From: Adiantum capillus-veneris
Lineage: Eukaryota > Streptophyta > Polypodiopsida > Polypodiales > Pteridaceae
Direction: 5' to 3'
Assembly (NCBI GenBank): GCA_014529385.2
Contig: CM043958.1
Coordinates: forward strand, 126,806,817 to 126,870,816
Length of the DNA: 64,000 nt
Shown here: piece by piece, positions 30,486-42,409 of the stretch
Position numbering within the stretch: the stretch's first letter is position 1
Layout of the letters: each line of letters begins with the position of its first letter
Notes under the pieces: model-generated
Database searches by the model: none
Told to the model about the DNA's origin: nothing
What the model saw: only the letters and a program-made list of their open reading frames with translations
Position numbers and translations under genes: made by a program

Positions 30486-32760
30486 ATCCACCTCTACTCT
30501 TGGGTTTGGTTGTTTTGAGCAGGTCACCCTCTTCTCCTTCTTCTTCACCTTCCTCCTCTTTCAATGAAAGCTACAGCTATTCTCTTAGAGAATACTGAAC
30601 TAGGACTTCTCGATTTCTCTTCCGTTGATGGTTCTTTTGGATGTTGAGACATCTGCGTAAGAGAAGATGAACCCCTTTCCTCATGTTGTCTTATCTTATC
30701 TTTAGCTTGGGTAACCTCCTCACCTAGGGATTTCTGCTCTCATTCCCTTCGTACATCCTAGCCTTTCTAGCTTTCCAACTATTCTGTTTGCTCTTGTTTT
30801 TTTACTAGGGGTGTTGGTATTTGGTTCACCCATCTCTAGACTCGCATCAGTTTCCATTTTCTATGTCTCTGGATTCTACTTAGGTTCCTTTTGATCTTGC
30901 GCTCTCGTAACTACTTGAACTGGTATGGCATTTTTGTGTTCTAAGCTACTGGGTAACTGAACGATTCCTAAGACATTTGTTGTGATCTTTATGACTCGGT
31001 TTGGTATTTTTTCCCAGTTGGGGATCAAGTAAATGACAACATAGTCAAGACAATAGGCATTTACTTGAGTGATCTTTGTCTGGGGACTTTATTTTACCAA
31101 GTGGTTGTCACAGCTTTTGTGACAATCTGTCTCTGGTAGAGGAGCTTCTTCTTGCAATTCCTCTTGGCTATAAACAGGCTCTGATGTACCTAAGCCGCTA
31201 TTACAATATCCTTTTTTCCATTTCATATCTTCTTTCTTCAGGTCAAAACACAGGAGATGGAGGTTGTATTGGCCTCACCACTCCATGTGTTTCTCTCATC
31301 TTCTGTCGCTTCGCAGGGCAGTACCCGCTTTAGATATTGTATTTGGTACTAGTGCTTGCTTATTAGATGCTTCCATCATCTGTGTGTATCTTATGTCTAC
31401 AAGCATTCTAGCACCTGGAAGTGGAGTTTGTTGTCCTAAGATAGACTATGGCCTTGAAACTCCTACTAGACTTGGCACATTCCCCCATAATGTATTTAGG
31501 TGAAGTAGGTGCTACTAGAATAGGTTGTACATACCTCTCCCTAGAATATTCCATGCTATAGTAGCACTCTTCCCTTATATGGTTTGTCCATTTTCTCTCA
31601 ATTTTGCACTACTTAGGCTCCTCCAAATCAGACCTTATAAGAGGAGTTAACCTCTTGACCATGTCTTCGATAAACTTTTCTTGATCGATAGGTACCGTTG
31701 GATTTGTAGTGGACTCACTCATTTATGAATCACTGTGCTGAGAGGATGTGTAGTACTCTTAACTCTTACAACCCTTTTCTTTATATTCCTCACAGTTATC
31801 CTCCAGATAAAGAGCTTTTTTTATCAATTTGTTTATTGTCAGGCTCCTTACTATATGCAGATTCTTCTAAAGACTTGCATGTCTCATTGCCTGGATAAAG
31901 ATCAACATCAATCACGCCTACGTAGGCAGTTTCGCTCTCGGAGAGAAGTTGATATATCTCTTGAGTCATAAAGCAGCTTTGCATATTGATTCACCCTCTT
32001 TCTACTCAAATTTGTGGATTTGTGAGGCCGTGTTGTGAGCTATGCCTTTCTGCAAGAATTATTCAATGAATTCCTCAGACAAATCATCTAGAGTCTCAAA
32101 ATCCCATCTTCCTACCGAGTCAAACCATGTAGCCAAATCCCGCAAACTGTGTCGCAAAATCCAAAACTTCCTTTGCTCTAATTACTCTTCTGAAAGCAGC
32201 TACGTGATCTCTCTGATATTTTTCCCCAAAATTTTTCTTGTTTACCCATTTTTGGACTTTGGATGGTCTAACTCGTTGATTGTCTACAAGTCTAACCATA
32301 GACTCTCCCAATCCTTCTCTCATTATCGCTCTAGGAGGGAATCCATGTGGCTCCCTTTTTAGAATTCTCGTAGGAATCCTCGTGTTTGGTCAAAATATCC
32401 ACCTATTTGCGATGCAATCTGTGGATTTGTGCTTTCTACAACTCTGTCTTCTCATCCATACTTGTCAACAACTATAGATTTCCATTGACAGTCCACTCTG
32501 TATGTATAGACATGTACGAGCTTGTAATCTGTCAGCTCTTTTGGGTATGGCTTTGAGCACTATAAAGGTTGACATTACTGCCATCAATGTATCTATGCAG
32601 TCCTTCACTCTCATGATCTATCATCCAAACTCTGTCAAAAAATTTGGTCTTTATCAACCGTAAGTTTGGAAGATCCATTATTATGGGCGGATGCTCCTCT
32701 ATCACTGGGATCCTGGAGCTTATATAAGCTGAGTTTGAATCTAAAGTTGACATGATTTCT
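30486..32760 (-). pseudogene. Gag of element 2 (decayed)
   Basis: Scattered minus-strand frames match element 1 gag: around 32470-32560 a stretch with ELTDYKLVHVYTY and VDKYG against ELTNQKRLYVFTYT and YDKYG, and around 31960-32330 remains of the capsid region. The zinc knuckles (about 31000-31120) have lost residues. The extreme N-terminus is not recognisable. Confidence 0.7.
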
Positions 32761-33550
32761 GGGTTTAAGAACTCTAGCTTGATGTAAGAAGACTTATACC
32801 AATGTGTTCAAGTGCTTTGGTTAGGAAAAAGTCAAAATTATGTCCAAAACCATGACCGTTTCCTCACAATTCTCTCAAATTGTCATTTTTAGACACCCCT
32901 AACTTCCGGATGTATTTTGAGGCCTTAAATGATGTTTTTTTAAACATTGACCAACAATGAATGACTTGAAAGGTCTTTGACTGTTGTTCAAGGTTCACAT
33001 TGAATCTTGTAGAGCTACTCTGAAGCTTCATTTTGATTAAAAAAAAGTTTATGAATTTGATATCAGGAGCTCAAGTTATGACCAAAACAGTCTTCTATTG
33101 CAATCTTCTTGTAGGTCAATTCTGGCAATTTCAGAGTGTCAACACTACATGAATGCTTTGATCCACTTACAGGTGTCCAAATTTTGTTTTGGAATGATAT
33201 TTGAGATTCTAGGGTCAAAAGGAAGTCCTTTGACTAGTCAAGGTTCCTGCCTGGCCTCAACCTATGCCTGGAGTCTTCATACGTGATGTCTCCTGACTTA
33301 GAATTTCTCCAAACTTTAATTGTAGACTCTCCTTGATGTACTCTAAATAGTCCAAGTCTCAGTTTGTGATTCTGACACTTTTAGTCATGTCTATCACTCC
33401 TTTTCTGTTTGGTTGCTTGCAACTTCCTTGGGATGTTAGCTAAGGAAAAACTGATCCAAATTGAACAAAACTTGGTCTCTAGGACTATCTTGTGATGGCA
33501 AACACTTTTGAAAGCTCAGATGTGGGTTTTGACCTTTAATTTGGCATTTG

Positions 33551-34506
33551 AGACATCATATGCGTATGACGTCTTTTGTGGAAAAATAAAGTGAGTTTTA
33601 TCCCAAAGACTCTTTATCACTCAAGCAACTCTCAGCAACTTTCAAAATTCAATTCCAACACTTTTTGCGCAAGGTATGATCAATACAAGCATTGCCCAAT
33701 TTTTGTCTTTTGGCACCTTTTAGCCCAAATGTGCTCCAAATGCAATGAAATTTGGCTAGGGACTTCTTTTATGCCTTAGGAGGACATTGTGGTATACTCA
33801 AATGTCTGATTTGACCCAGATATGGCCTTTAAGACATCATATGCGTATGATGTCTTTGGCTCAAATTTCACTTCTGCTTCTACCAAAGGTACTCCTTGAT
33901 GCAAACAACAAGAATATGTGCTCATAGAAAAAATTGGATGTCAAAATGCTCAAAATCACTACTTTTTCACCTTTACTTTCTTGGATTTGCCAAAATCTCC
34001 TTAGATTCAAAGATATGTGTCCAAATGAGATGAAATTTTGCAAACATGCTTAAATCATCATTTCCAAACCTCCTGTGTGGTTAGAAGTGCAGTTGGACAT
34101 TCAAATCTTGATTTGAGACATCATATGTGTATGATATCTATGTGCTCCAAATTGGATGAAATTTGGTCTCTAAGCTTGTCTTATGGTGCTAAACACCCTG
34201 GTAAGCTTTGATGTCAAATTTGGTCCCTAAAATTTCCCTTTAGACATCATACGCGTATGATGTCTAGCTAGTCAAATTAAAGCAACTCATTGAATTCAAA
34301 TCCAACACTTTTTGTGTTAGATATGATCAATTCAAGCATTCACTTTGCCTAGATTCGTATTGTGGCCTTTACAAGCCCAAAAATGCTTCAAATTCAATGG
34401 AATTTGGCCTATTTGCTTCCTAAATGCTGTAGATCACAAGGGTTCACTCAGATGTAGATCTTGATCTCAAATCTGGCCTCTAGGACATTATACATGTATG
34501 ATGTCT
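33551..34506. repeat. Palindrome array, cluster 3 (leader of element 2)
   Basis: Five copies at 33551-33574, 33832-33855, 34116-34139, 34242-34265 and 34483-34506, with spacings of 281, 284, 126 and 241 bp. The central six bases read ATGCGT, ATGCGT, ATGTGT, ACGCGT and ACATGT; element 1 mostly has ACGCGT. Outside the centre four copies differ by one or two bases or none. A broken copy may lie near 33273-33291. The sequence between copies resembles cluster 2 in the same orientation (ccaaatgcaatgaaatttgg near 33730; ccaaatgggatgaaacttg near 10740). Confidence 0.9.
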
Positions 34507-34555
34507 AGGTGGTCAGAATGAAGTCTGTTTGTACCCAAGGTGCTCCTTGATGAGT

Positions 34556-35090
34556 TGTAATGGAAATGGCCTATGAAATTCGAGAATAGCAGAATTAGGA
34601 GAATTAGAGTGAGCACTTTTGTGAGACTACTTTGAGAACATAGAGGGTGAATTTAATTAGCACTAGCAACATAACCATAGTACTTAATTAACTTGGCATG
34701 AACAATACTTTTGCAAGAGAGAGAGTTTAGAGAACTTGACAATAGTTGAGGACTGGATTTATGTGGAGCCGGTCCCCCCTCCAATAGGATTTTGTATTAT
34801 AGATTCTCCCATCAAGAGATACTTGGTACAATACAATCTTTGTGTTCCTTGTGACCTAGGTGATGCAATGAAGATGGAAAGCTTCATGAAAAGGTGGAGA
34901 GAGCTAGCGGGGAATGAGGATTGGGAAGAGGAAGAAGAAACATTCATAGGAGAAAGAAATAGTTCCTCACTTATCATCACTCTTCTTGCTTAGCATACAT
35001 AATAGCATAGTAATGAAGATGGAGAAGATGGCAAGCTTAAGCATTGGAGCATGGCTCTTGGTTGGATTTGCATTCCATAGCCAAGAGTGT
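34556..35090 (-). mobile_element. 3' LTR fragment of chromovirus B
   Basis: Starts TGTAATGG and follows the A-type LTR until agccaagagtgttg at about 35090, where it jumps directly to internal sequence ataaagccttagtcattag. About 1.3 kb of LTR plus the polypurine tract are deleted. Confidence 0.82.
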
Positions 35091-35457
35091 TGATAAAGCC
35101 TTAGTCATTAGTCAATGTTTTTATCGGGGGTAGAGGATCCCTTTTACCCTACCACAACATTCCAAGATGGATGACTAATCCCTTTGGTGCTTGGGAGACA
35201 TAGCTGCCACAAGCATGTCTACTCTTTAGTCCATTTCATTATCCCAAGTAGAGTGACAAATTCTACTTGGTGTTTGAGAGACGTCGTCATCACAAACATG
35301 ATTCGAAGCATGCATACTACTTAAATTTGTGCACTATAAAAAGAGAATTAGTCTTGTAAGACCAAAACATTGATCATTTAAAAGAAACATGTACATTTGC
35401 TTACTCTAATGTAGTATTGTAAGCATCGACAAGGTTCATACTATCCTTAAGCTGTAT

Positions 35458-36783
35458 TCATCCGTCTAGCATATTCAAAAGGATAATTTTTGAACTTAAT
35501 AAGATATCAATGGATAATCTTACCATGTTGTAGTACCTTGTCTTCATGCCGAAGGATAGCTTCGAGTTGTAGCACCTCTTCTTGGTCTTTGATTTTGGGA
35601 GGGTCTTCAATATTGGTTCACCTGATGGCTCTCCTTTGTAGGGCTTAAGTAGGCTCACATGAAAAGCATTGTATATGAGCCAATGGTTGGGCAACTTAAG
35701 TTGATAAGTCATCTCATTGATTGGCTTCAAGATTTGAAAAGGACCATAATATCTTTTTGCTAGTTTAGCAATAATAATACTTTTGATGGCCCATAGGCTT
35801 TTTGTCCGTCGTTTGCCTCAATCAAGCCTTGGGAAACTTAAGTAAGACCAAATCATTTTTTTTAAACATTAAGGCCCTTCTGTGCTTGCCAGCAGTAGCT
35901 TTTTGCCTTTGTTAAGAGATGGATATAGCCTCCTTAATCTTTTGGAAAGATTCTTGTAGGTCATGGCTATACTCATCGGCAACGAAGATCTTCCCATGTA
36001 CTTTAAGTAGGAAGGGACTTTTAGGTCTTCCCTCTATGATTTCAAAAGGCGCTTTTCCCGTAGAAGTATGGATAATATTATTGTACACATACTCTACAAG
36101 GGGCAAGTACTTTTCCCATTGTGAGTGTTGATCTACTTCTATAACATAAGTCTTTAGTAGATCAAGAATCATAAAATTGGCTATCTCACTTTGGCCATCA
36201 GTGGCCAAAGATAAATTCAATCGTGTACCTAGATTTTCAAAGAGACCTTTCCAAAAATTACTATTCATTCTAAGATCTCTATCTGACATGATGGATGTTG
36301 GCAATCCATGGTGTTTGAAAATCTGGGATATGAAGAGAGTTTCCATGTGCTTGCTTGCTAAACCTATTGACTATTGTCCATATTCCTATGGATAGACTTG
36401 GGTAATCCAAAGATGAAATCCATGGATATACTCTCCCATAATGAATTAGGGATTGGCAATGGCTGGAGTAATCCATGTTGCTTCCATCTATCATACTTAG
36501 TCTTTTGGCATACCACACATTTTGAAACATACTCTTGTATGTCTACTTTCATGGTAGGCCAATGAGTATGTCTCCACTCCTCGAAGAGTAGGTTGAATAT
36601 CTCTATGCCCCACATAGGGAGGAGCATGGGATTCATACATGACTTTATCACGAAGGGAGTGGGTAACACATAGCCTATTTCCATGGAGAAGATAACCATC
36701 CTGCAAGGTGAATGGTTCTTATTTCTTCCCCAAAGCAAGGGCGGACATGATGTCTTTAAAGTCAAGGTGAGTAGCATACTCAT
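35458..36783 (-). pseudogene. Integrase and chromodomain remains of chromovirus B
   Basis: From 36783: zinc-region end and core start (GYVLPT; in other frames CVVCQKTKYD and ISMDFIFGLPKSIH with the first catalytic Asp), then 36346-35912 with SDRDLRMNSNFW (second Asp) and GQSEIANF (Glu). The C-terminus (35730-35458) has [19 protein letters not shown], the conserved end of Ty3 integrases, then a frameshifted chromodomain that in copy C is readable. At least three shifts. Confidence 0.8.
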
Positions 36784-37930
36784 CTATCATAGAAGATAGA
36801 TAATTGTGAGTTACTATAGACACCGCATTAACTTTTGGTCGTCGTGAAAGTGCATCGGCCACTTGATTGTGTTTACCAGCAACGTGAGTAATATGAAAAT
36901 AAAATTGCAAAAGAAAATTTGCCCACCTCATTTGTTTGTCGGAAAGCATGATTTGTGTCATAAAGTACTTGAGACTTTGGTGGTCTGTCTGCAAAATAAA
37001 TGGAGGCCACAATAGATGGTGCTTCCATATTTCTAGGGCATGTAAAGTAGCTAAAGGCTCTTTCTCATAAATGCCCAAGACCCGTTCATCCGTATTGAGC
37101 TTCGGCTCTCATATACTATGGCATGCCCTTCTTGAAGCAAGACTGCTGCAAGACAATCACCACACGCATCGCATTGGACCTCAAATGGCTTTGAGAGATC
37201 CAGAAGCATAAGGACTGGTTGGGAGGTAATATTCTCTTTGAGCTTGTTAAAAGTATTTTGCTCCTTAGAAGTCCATGAGTACTTAACGTTCTTCTTTGTT
37301 AAGTCATGTAATGGTCCTGATATTTGAGAGAATTTTGCTATAAAGCATCTATAGTATACACACATACCAATAAATCTTCTTAGCTCATGTAGATTCCTTG
37401 GGTTAGGCCATGCTTTTATTACCTCCAACTTTGATGGATCCATACGGATACCATCTTGAGAGATAATATGACCTAAGTATTGAATCTCTTGAAAGAAAAA
37501 ATTCGCTTTTCTTTTGATTGAGAAAAATCTTGTTCCCCCTCAAAGCTTGAATAATCACTTGGAGATGTTGCTTGTGTTCCTCCAAGGACTTGGAGTACAT
37601 GATGATATCATCAAAGAACCAATGAATTTGTGGTAGAGTCTAAATATTTTCTCCATTAAATGATTGAACGTGGCTGGTGCATTAGTCAAGCCAAAGGGCA
37701 TGACTAGATATTCATAAAGACCAAACGTTGTACAAAACATGGTCTTTAGGATATCTTCATTCACTATCCTTGTTTAATGATAGCGACTTTCAAGGTCAAT
37801 TCTATTGAAGTAGGTACAACCTTGTAGCTTATCAAATAGATCTACTTCCCGAGGTACGGGAAATCTATTTTTGATAGTGATATGGTTTAGTGCTCGATAG
37901 TCCATACCCATGCAATATGTACCATCTTTC
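36719..37930 (-). pseudogene. RT and RNase H of chromovirus B
   Basis: Fragments in several frames: [19 protein letters not shown] (37764-37555), [16 protein letters not shown] and NQKKSEFFL (37600-37403), ELRRFIGMCVYYRCFI to FEVQCDACGDCLAAVLLQEG (37443-37051), and RNase H end with QTDHQSLKYF, HITHVAGKHNQVADALSRR (37078-36719). RT aspartates lie at a frame break near 37600. Confidence 0.82.
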
Positions 37931-37932
37931 TT

Positions 37933-39045
37933 TTACACTAAAAGGACTGGAGAACAAAAGGGTGAGGAGCTAGGCTTCACCATCCCTTTGTCTGCCAATT
38001 CTTGTACTTGCTTCATGATCTCCTCTTGTTGAGCTTGGGAAACTCGATAAGGAGGCTTGTTAGGTGGTGAGCTTCCTGGTAGAAGCTCAATTTGATGGTC
38101 ATCATCCCCTTGTTTTGGAGGTATGTTTATAGGGTTATCATCGATGAACATATCTTGTAATCCTTTAAAAAAATTAGAAAAGTCTAACTCTTCTTGATTC
38201 CTACCATTTACATTTGATGAAACATCAAGACCTTTTAGGAACTCTTTGACAAAAATCATGTACCCAAAAACTGAGCTTTTCATTGATTTATCAAAAGCAG
38301 GAGGATTTACAAGTGGTATAGTACGACCAGACTCACTAACATCTATATACATGCTCTTTTCCCTATAGGTGAAGTAGATTCTCCTTTCAGGGAACTTCAT
38401 GTTGGCAGCCATGCGGTTGAACCATGGTGCCCCTAGGATAACATCCTCATGTTGGAGAGGAGAGATGAAAAAGTCTTCTTTGTCGACGTAGCTTTGGACA
38501 TGAAGCCTCAACTTCCCAATCAAGGGATTAATAGAGGCTTGCTGTCTCTTGAAAGTTGTATCCAAAGTTACAGTATTTCCAATCTCAAAAGCTTGAATGC
38601 CCAACTTGGTGGCCAACTTTGTTGATATGAAGTTGTGAGTAGAGCCAGGGTCAAACAAGATGAAGGCATCATGCTCCCTTACTTTTCCCCAAGCATAGGA
38701 GAGAGGTGATCGTTTGCAATGAGCATCCTCTTTTGGAGCTTCAATAGTGGAAGCTCTAGGAGTCTCATTGCGGGCATTTCTCTTGGGGCAAGAATGATAG
38801 CCATGTCCTTGCTCCCCACACTTAAAACATTTGTGGTCCTTGCAAAAAGCTTCAAGCTCTTCAAGAGAGAGTTTATTTTTACCTTTATAAAGTCCCTTCT
38901 CCTTGGATCGATTGTTGTTGTTGTTGTTCTTGTAATTGCTTTGGGAAGAATTTTGGGCATTGGTTTTTCCCTTTGCATCACTTTTGTCTTTGCTTTCCAT
39001 GGGCTTGACATTCCTTCCCCTATTGGAAATTGATGTGTGAAGCAA
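37933..39045 (-). pseudogene. Gag zinc knuckle, protease and RT N-terminus of chromovirus B
   Basis: 370 open codons. Residues 1-75 are an Asn/Lys-rich linker, then a CCHC knuckle CFKCGEQGHGYHSC at about 75-90. The protease follows with AFILFDPGSTHNFIS, the plant chromovirus active-site region, and FFISPLQHEDVILGAPWF. After an acidic linker comes the RT N-terminus (PYRVSQAQQEEIMKQVQEL, KPSSSPFCSPVLLV). It stops at 37933 where copy C reads on with QKKDGTYRMCVDY; a CAA-to-TAA change would explain this. Best preserved stretch of B. Confidence 0.86.
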
Positions 39046-40085
39046 CCATAATGTGGTGGATTACTTTGGTGCTAGAACCAGGCCATTGGGAGTTGACATA
39101 CTTGGCCATCTCTTTAGGTAATCCCGCACATAATTGTTGCTTTTTCTTGACAAAGTCTATCTTCTGAAAGACAATAGCCTTGAGATGTAAATACCAAAAC
39201 TTGTCCACATATTTGTGGATAGACTCATGGGAGAGAATTTTCAAACTCCACCATTCGGTAAGCAATTTGTCCTTTGCATCGCTTGCAAGGAATTGCTTCA
39301 TGATGGAAACTCGTAAAATTTTCCATGTATTTGGAGCTTCATCATTGCCATGAAGGCTAGCCCACCATTGATAAGCAGACTTCTGGAAGTGCATAGCTAC
39401 ATGGTGTAGCTTGAAGGACTTTGTGAAGCCCTTATCTCCAAAGGCCACATCAAATTGTTGGATGAAGGCCAATACTTTGTCGGTAGCACCAAAGGTGCCA
39501 TCATACGTGAGAAAAGAGATACTCTTTCCTCCCTCTTTGAACTTCTTGAGCTTTTGGGACCTTCACCATGCGAGTAAGATTTGTGATGTCTTCCCCTCTT
39601 GTATTCTCTACAAGAATAGCTATTGCTTTTGCCGGAACAAGGAGGAAGGTGAAGAAGAGGGTGACCTCTTTCTTACCCCTTTCTTCCTTTGTTTCGTGTC
39701 TTCCCTTTTGGAGTGACGAGGAGAGGATTGTGGGTTGACTATTTCCTCTTGGGAGGGGTTGGCGATTGTCTAGACTGTCGTCTTTGTGGATCCACATCTT
39801 CAGAAGAACTTAGGGATTCGCTTCTTTCTTGTTCTTTGGATTCCTCCTCTCTTATGGGAGAGACTCTTTTTTTGGGGGTCTCATCAAGAGGCCTCCTAAG
39901 CTCTCTCTCCTCTTGGAGAGGAAAGGAAATCCCATAAGCACAAAGTTATTGGGTAACTTCGGCTTGCAAAGCAGGGTTGCCCAAAGCTAGTTGCAACCTA
40001 GTAACAGGGCATCATCATTAGCACCTTCATGTGCAAAATCAAAGTTATGAATGTTCATTCTACTCTCTTGGTTATTGTCAGCCAT
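39046..40085 (-). pseudogene. Gag N-terminal and capsid region of chromovirus B
   Basis: ATG at 40085 (MADNNQESRMNIH). The capsid part is open from 39472 to 39020: QQFDVAFGDKGFTKSFKLH, YQWWASLHGNDEAP, DKFWYLHLKAIVFQKIDF, KYVNSQWPGSS. Between them is a Ser/Arg-rich region in broken frames (39500-39940). Confidence 0.8.
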
Positions 40086-40407
40086 GCTAATTAAACTTAT
40101 GTATAGATTACTTTGTGCTTTGGTACCCTCAAAAACCTTAGTCTCTACTCTTCTTTACCTTTGAAAATCAGTTCTCAAGGAGCCACACCTGTGGTTTAGA
40201 CACTGTTGATTGCAAAGACCAGTGGAGAGGGTCTAACATTGCTCGATTGATTATGGTTCATTTCCCAAAACGGTGTATCTCGAACTAAGTCCTTCTCAAC
40301 CAAGATAATAGATCCATGTCCCACTTACCCTATTGCAATAAAAAAGCCCAACCTTTCATGGACAACTTAAGGACCTCTCTTCTTAAGCAAGAAAAGAGAA
40401 ACCAATA

Positions 40408-40419
40408 GCTATGATACCA
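40408..40419 (-). other. Primer-binding site of chromovirus B (variant)
   Basis: Minus strand TGGTATCATAGC, one base different from the initiator tRNA-Met complement in copy A, one base from the LTR start at 40421. Confidence 0.82.
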
Positions 40420-40420
40420 A

Positions 40421-41846
40421 TGTAATGGAGATGGCCTATGAACTTTGAGAATAGCGGAATTAGGAGAATTAGAATGAGCATTTTTGTGAGACTACTTTGA
40501 GAACATGGAGGGTGAATTTAATTAGCAATAGCAACATAATCGTAGTACTTAATTAACTTGGCATGGACAATACTTTTGCAAGAGAGAGTTTAGAGAACTT
40601 GACAATAGTTGAGGATCGGATTTATGTGGAGCCGGTCCCCCCTCCAATAGGATTTTGTAATATATATTCTCCCATCAAGAGAGACTTGGTACAATACAAT
40701 TTTTGTGTTCCTTGTGACCTAGGTGAATGAAGATGGAAAGCTTCATGCATCACGAGCATAAGATAGACTTTATAAAAAGCATTAACCATCCCCGGCCTCA
40801 GTCTCAAGGCCTCAAACACCTTCAAGGGTGGAGAGAGCTAGCGGGGAATGAGGATAGGGAGGAGGAAGAAGAAAAATTCATAGGAGAAAGAAATAGTTCC
40901 TCACTTATCATCACTCTTCTTGCTTAGCATACATAATAGCATACTAATGAAGATGGAGAAGATGACAAGCTTCAGCATTGAAGCATGGCTCTTGGTTGGA
41001 TTTGCATTCCATAGCCAAGAGTGTTGGTGTAGGCTCTCAACTTCTCTACAAGCTTGGAGAAGGAGATGGAGCTCTTGCACTTTTGCAACTCACACAATGA
41101 GAGAGTGTGTGTGTCTGTGTGTGGGAGAGTATAACCCCCAAGCTAGCCCCCTCCTTGCTTTGGTCGACCCCCTCTTCTAGCACTAGCTTGCACTTGATTG
41201 GACCTCCTCAAGCTTGGCCAATCACATGCTTGGTGCATATCGAGCAACAAGGGTAGCCTTGGGACAAGTGTTCCCCTTTCCCCTTTGAGAGAGAAGACTT
41301 GATAAATGCATACACAACTAATTAAATTAGCTAAATTATCATTGGATCCCTTGGGAGGCTAACCAATAGGTTTTAGACACACCATGAGGGAAACATGAAG
41401 ACAAACTTGAAAAGTGTCCTAGTTTCTTTCTTTGTACCAACATTGCCTTGTGTGAGGGTGTGTGTGTTCTCTCTCTAGCTCCTACAAAGAGGGCTCGCCC
41501 TCTCATGAGTAGGGATGTGCTTTGACTTTTTGAACACCTTAACCCCTCAAGCACCTTAGTCAGCAAGCATGACAAGCACCTCAAGCACCTTAGTCAGCAA
41601 GCACGACAAGCACCTTAGTCAGCAAGCACAACAAGCACCTCAAGCTTGAGCCGAGTTCCCACCTCAAGCACAGCCCTAGCTTGCTTAAGATCAAAGGACT
41701 TTTAACACTAACCTTTGGAGGTCTTTAATGAAGCTAAATCAAAGGTCTTTAAGCTCCATTAGCTAGCCTTTCTCTTTGACATACCATCTCTCATTTAGAC
41801 CCCTTTACCATTGGCCCCGTGTTGAGATAGATTTGTAAGCACACGT
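40421..41846 (-). mobile_element. 5' LTR of chromovirus B, outer end missing
   Basis: Begins TGTAATGG beside the primer site and follows the A-type LTR, including a CAAGCACCTTAGTCAGC minisatellite at about 41540-41650. It is interrupted at 41846 by the TGATACAC start of element E and does not resume on E's far side. Confidence 0.82.
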
Positions 41847-42409
41847 TGATACACTGTAGAATGCTCAGTTCTTGTTGAGTCACCTGAGTGTGCATATGGT
41901 TCTTGATGAGCTCTTTATCAGGATTATTGTTTCTTATAGTGCCTCGATTTTATAGGGCACCTAACATGGCGATGACAAGGAAGCTCAGAACTGCTTTAAC
42001 CAAACGTGAAGGAATGCCATTTTTGAAACCCCATCACCTATGCTTGTACGTTAAACGCCAGCGGTGGCCCTACGTGAGATGGATGAAAACGCTCACAATT
42101 GGGTTGCTAGTTAGGGACTGTTGGGAGAGATGTAGTACTCGGCAATGCTTTGTTTGATATGCATGCCAATATGGTACTCTCATGAAAGCAATAGAAGTTC
42201 TTGATGGATGTTTTTTCAAAAATTATCATCATTGGGAGCACATTGGTGGCACTATATGCTTGACATCACTGTGGCGAGGAAGCATTGGGCTGTTTTTGTC
42301 GGCTGTGATGAAAAGGTGTTCTTCTAGATATAATCACATATGCTAGTACCTTGAAGGCGTATGATACTATGCTTGGCCATTGCTTTTTGTTCAAATTTAT
42401 GTTGTGGGA

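Larger units (their letters stand above)
25086..34555 (-). mobile_element. Element 2: older, deleted relative of element 1
   Basis: Minus-strand order: leader with palindromes (34506-33551), decayed gag (about 32760-30486), decayed protease segment (about 30485-28640), a 2.6 kb 3' region, polypurine tract, and LTR (26004-25086). RT, RNase H and integrase are missing. Its 5' LTR is not in the window because chromovirus B inserted in the leader at 34555. Gag and protease align to element 1 over their length with many stops and indels. Confidence 0.84.
34556..41846 (-). mobile_element. Chromovirus B: Ty3 element inserted in element 2
   Basis: Minus-strand order: LTR (41846-40421, outer end missing), primer site, gag, protease, RT, RNase H, integrase, chromodomain remains, and a 3' LTR fragment (35090-34556). 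It sits 50 bp beyond the last palindrome of element 2; the bases before it are TGAGT. Its outer right end is cut by element E at 41847. Coding regions are better kept than in A, with a 370-codon open stretch, but frames are broken. Confidence 0.86.
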
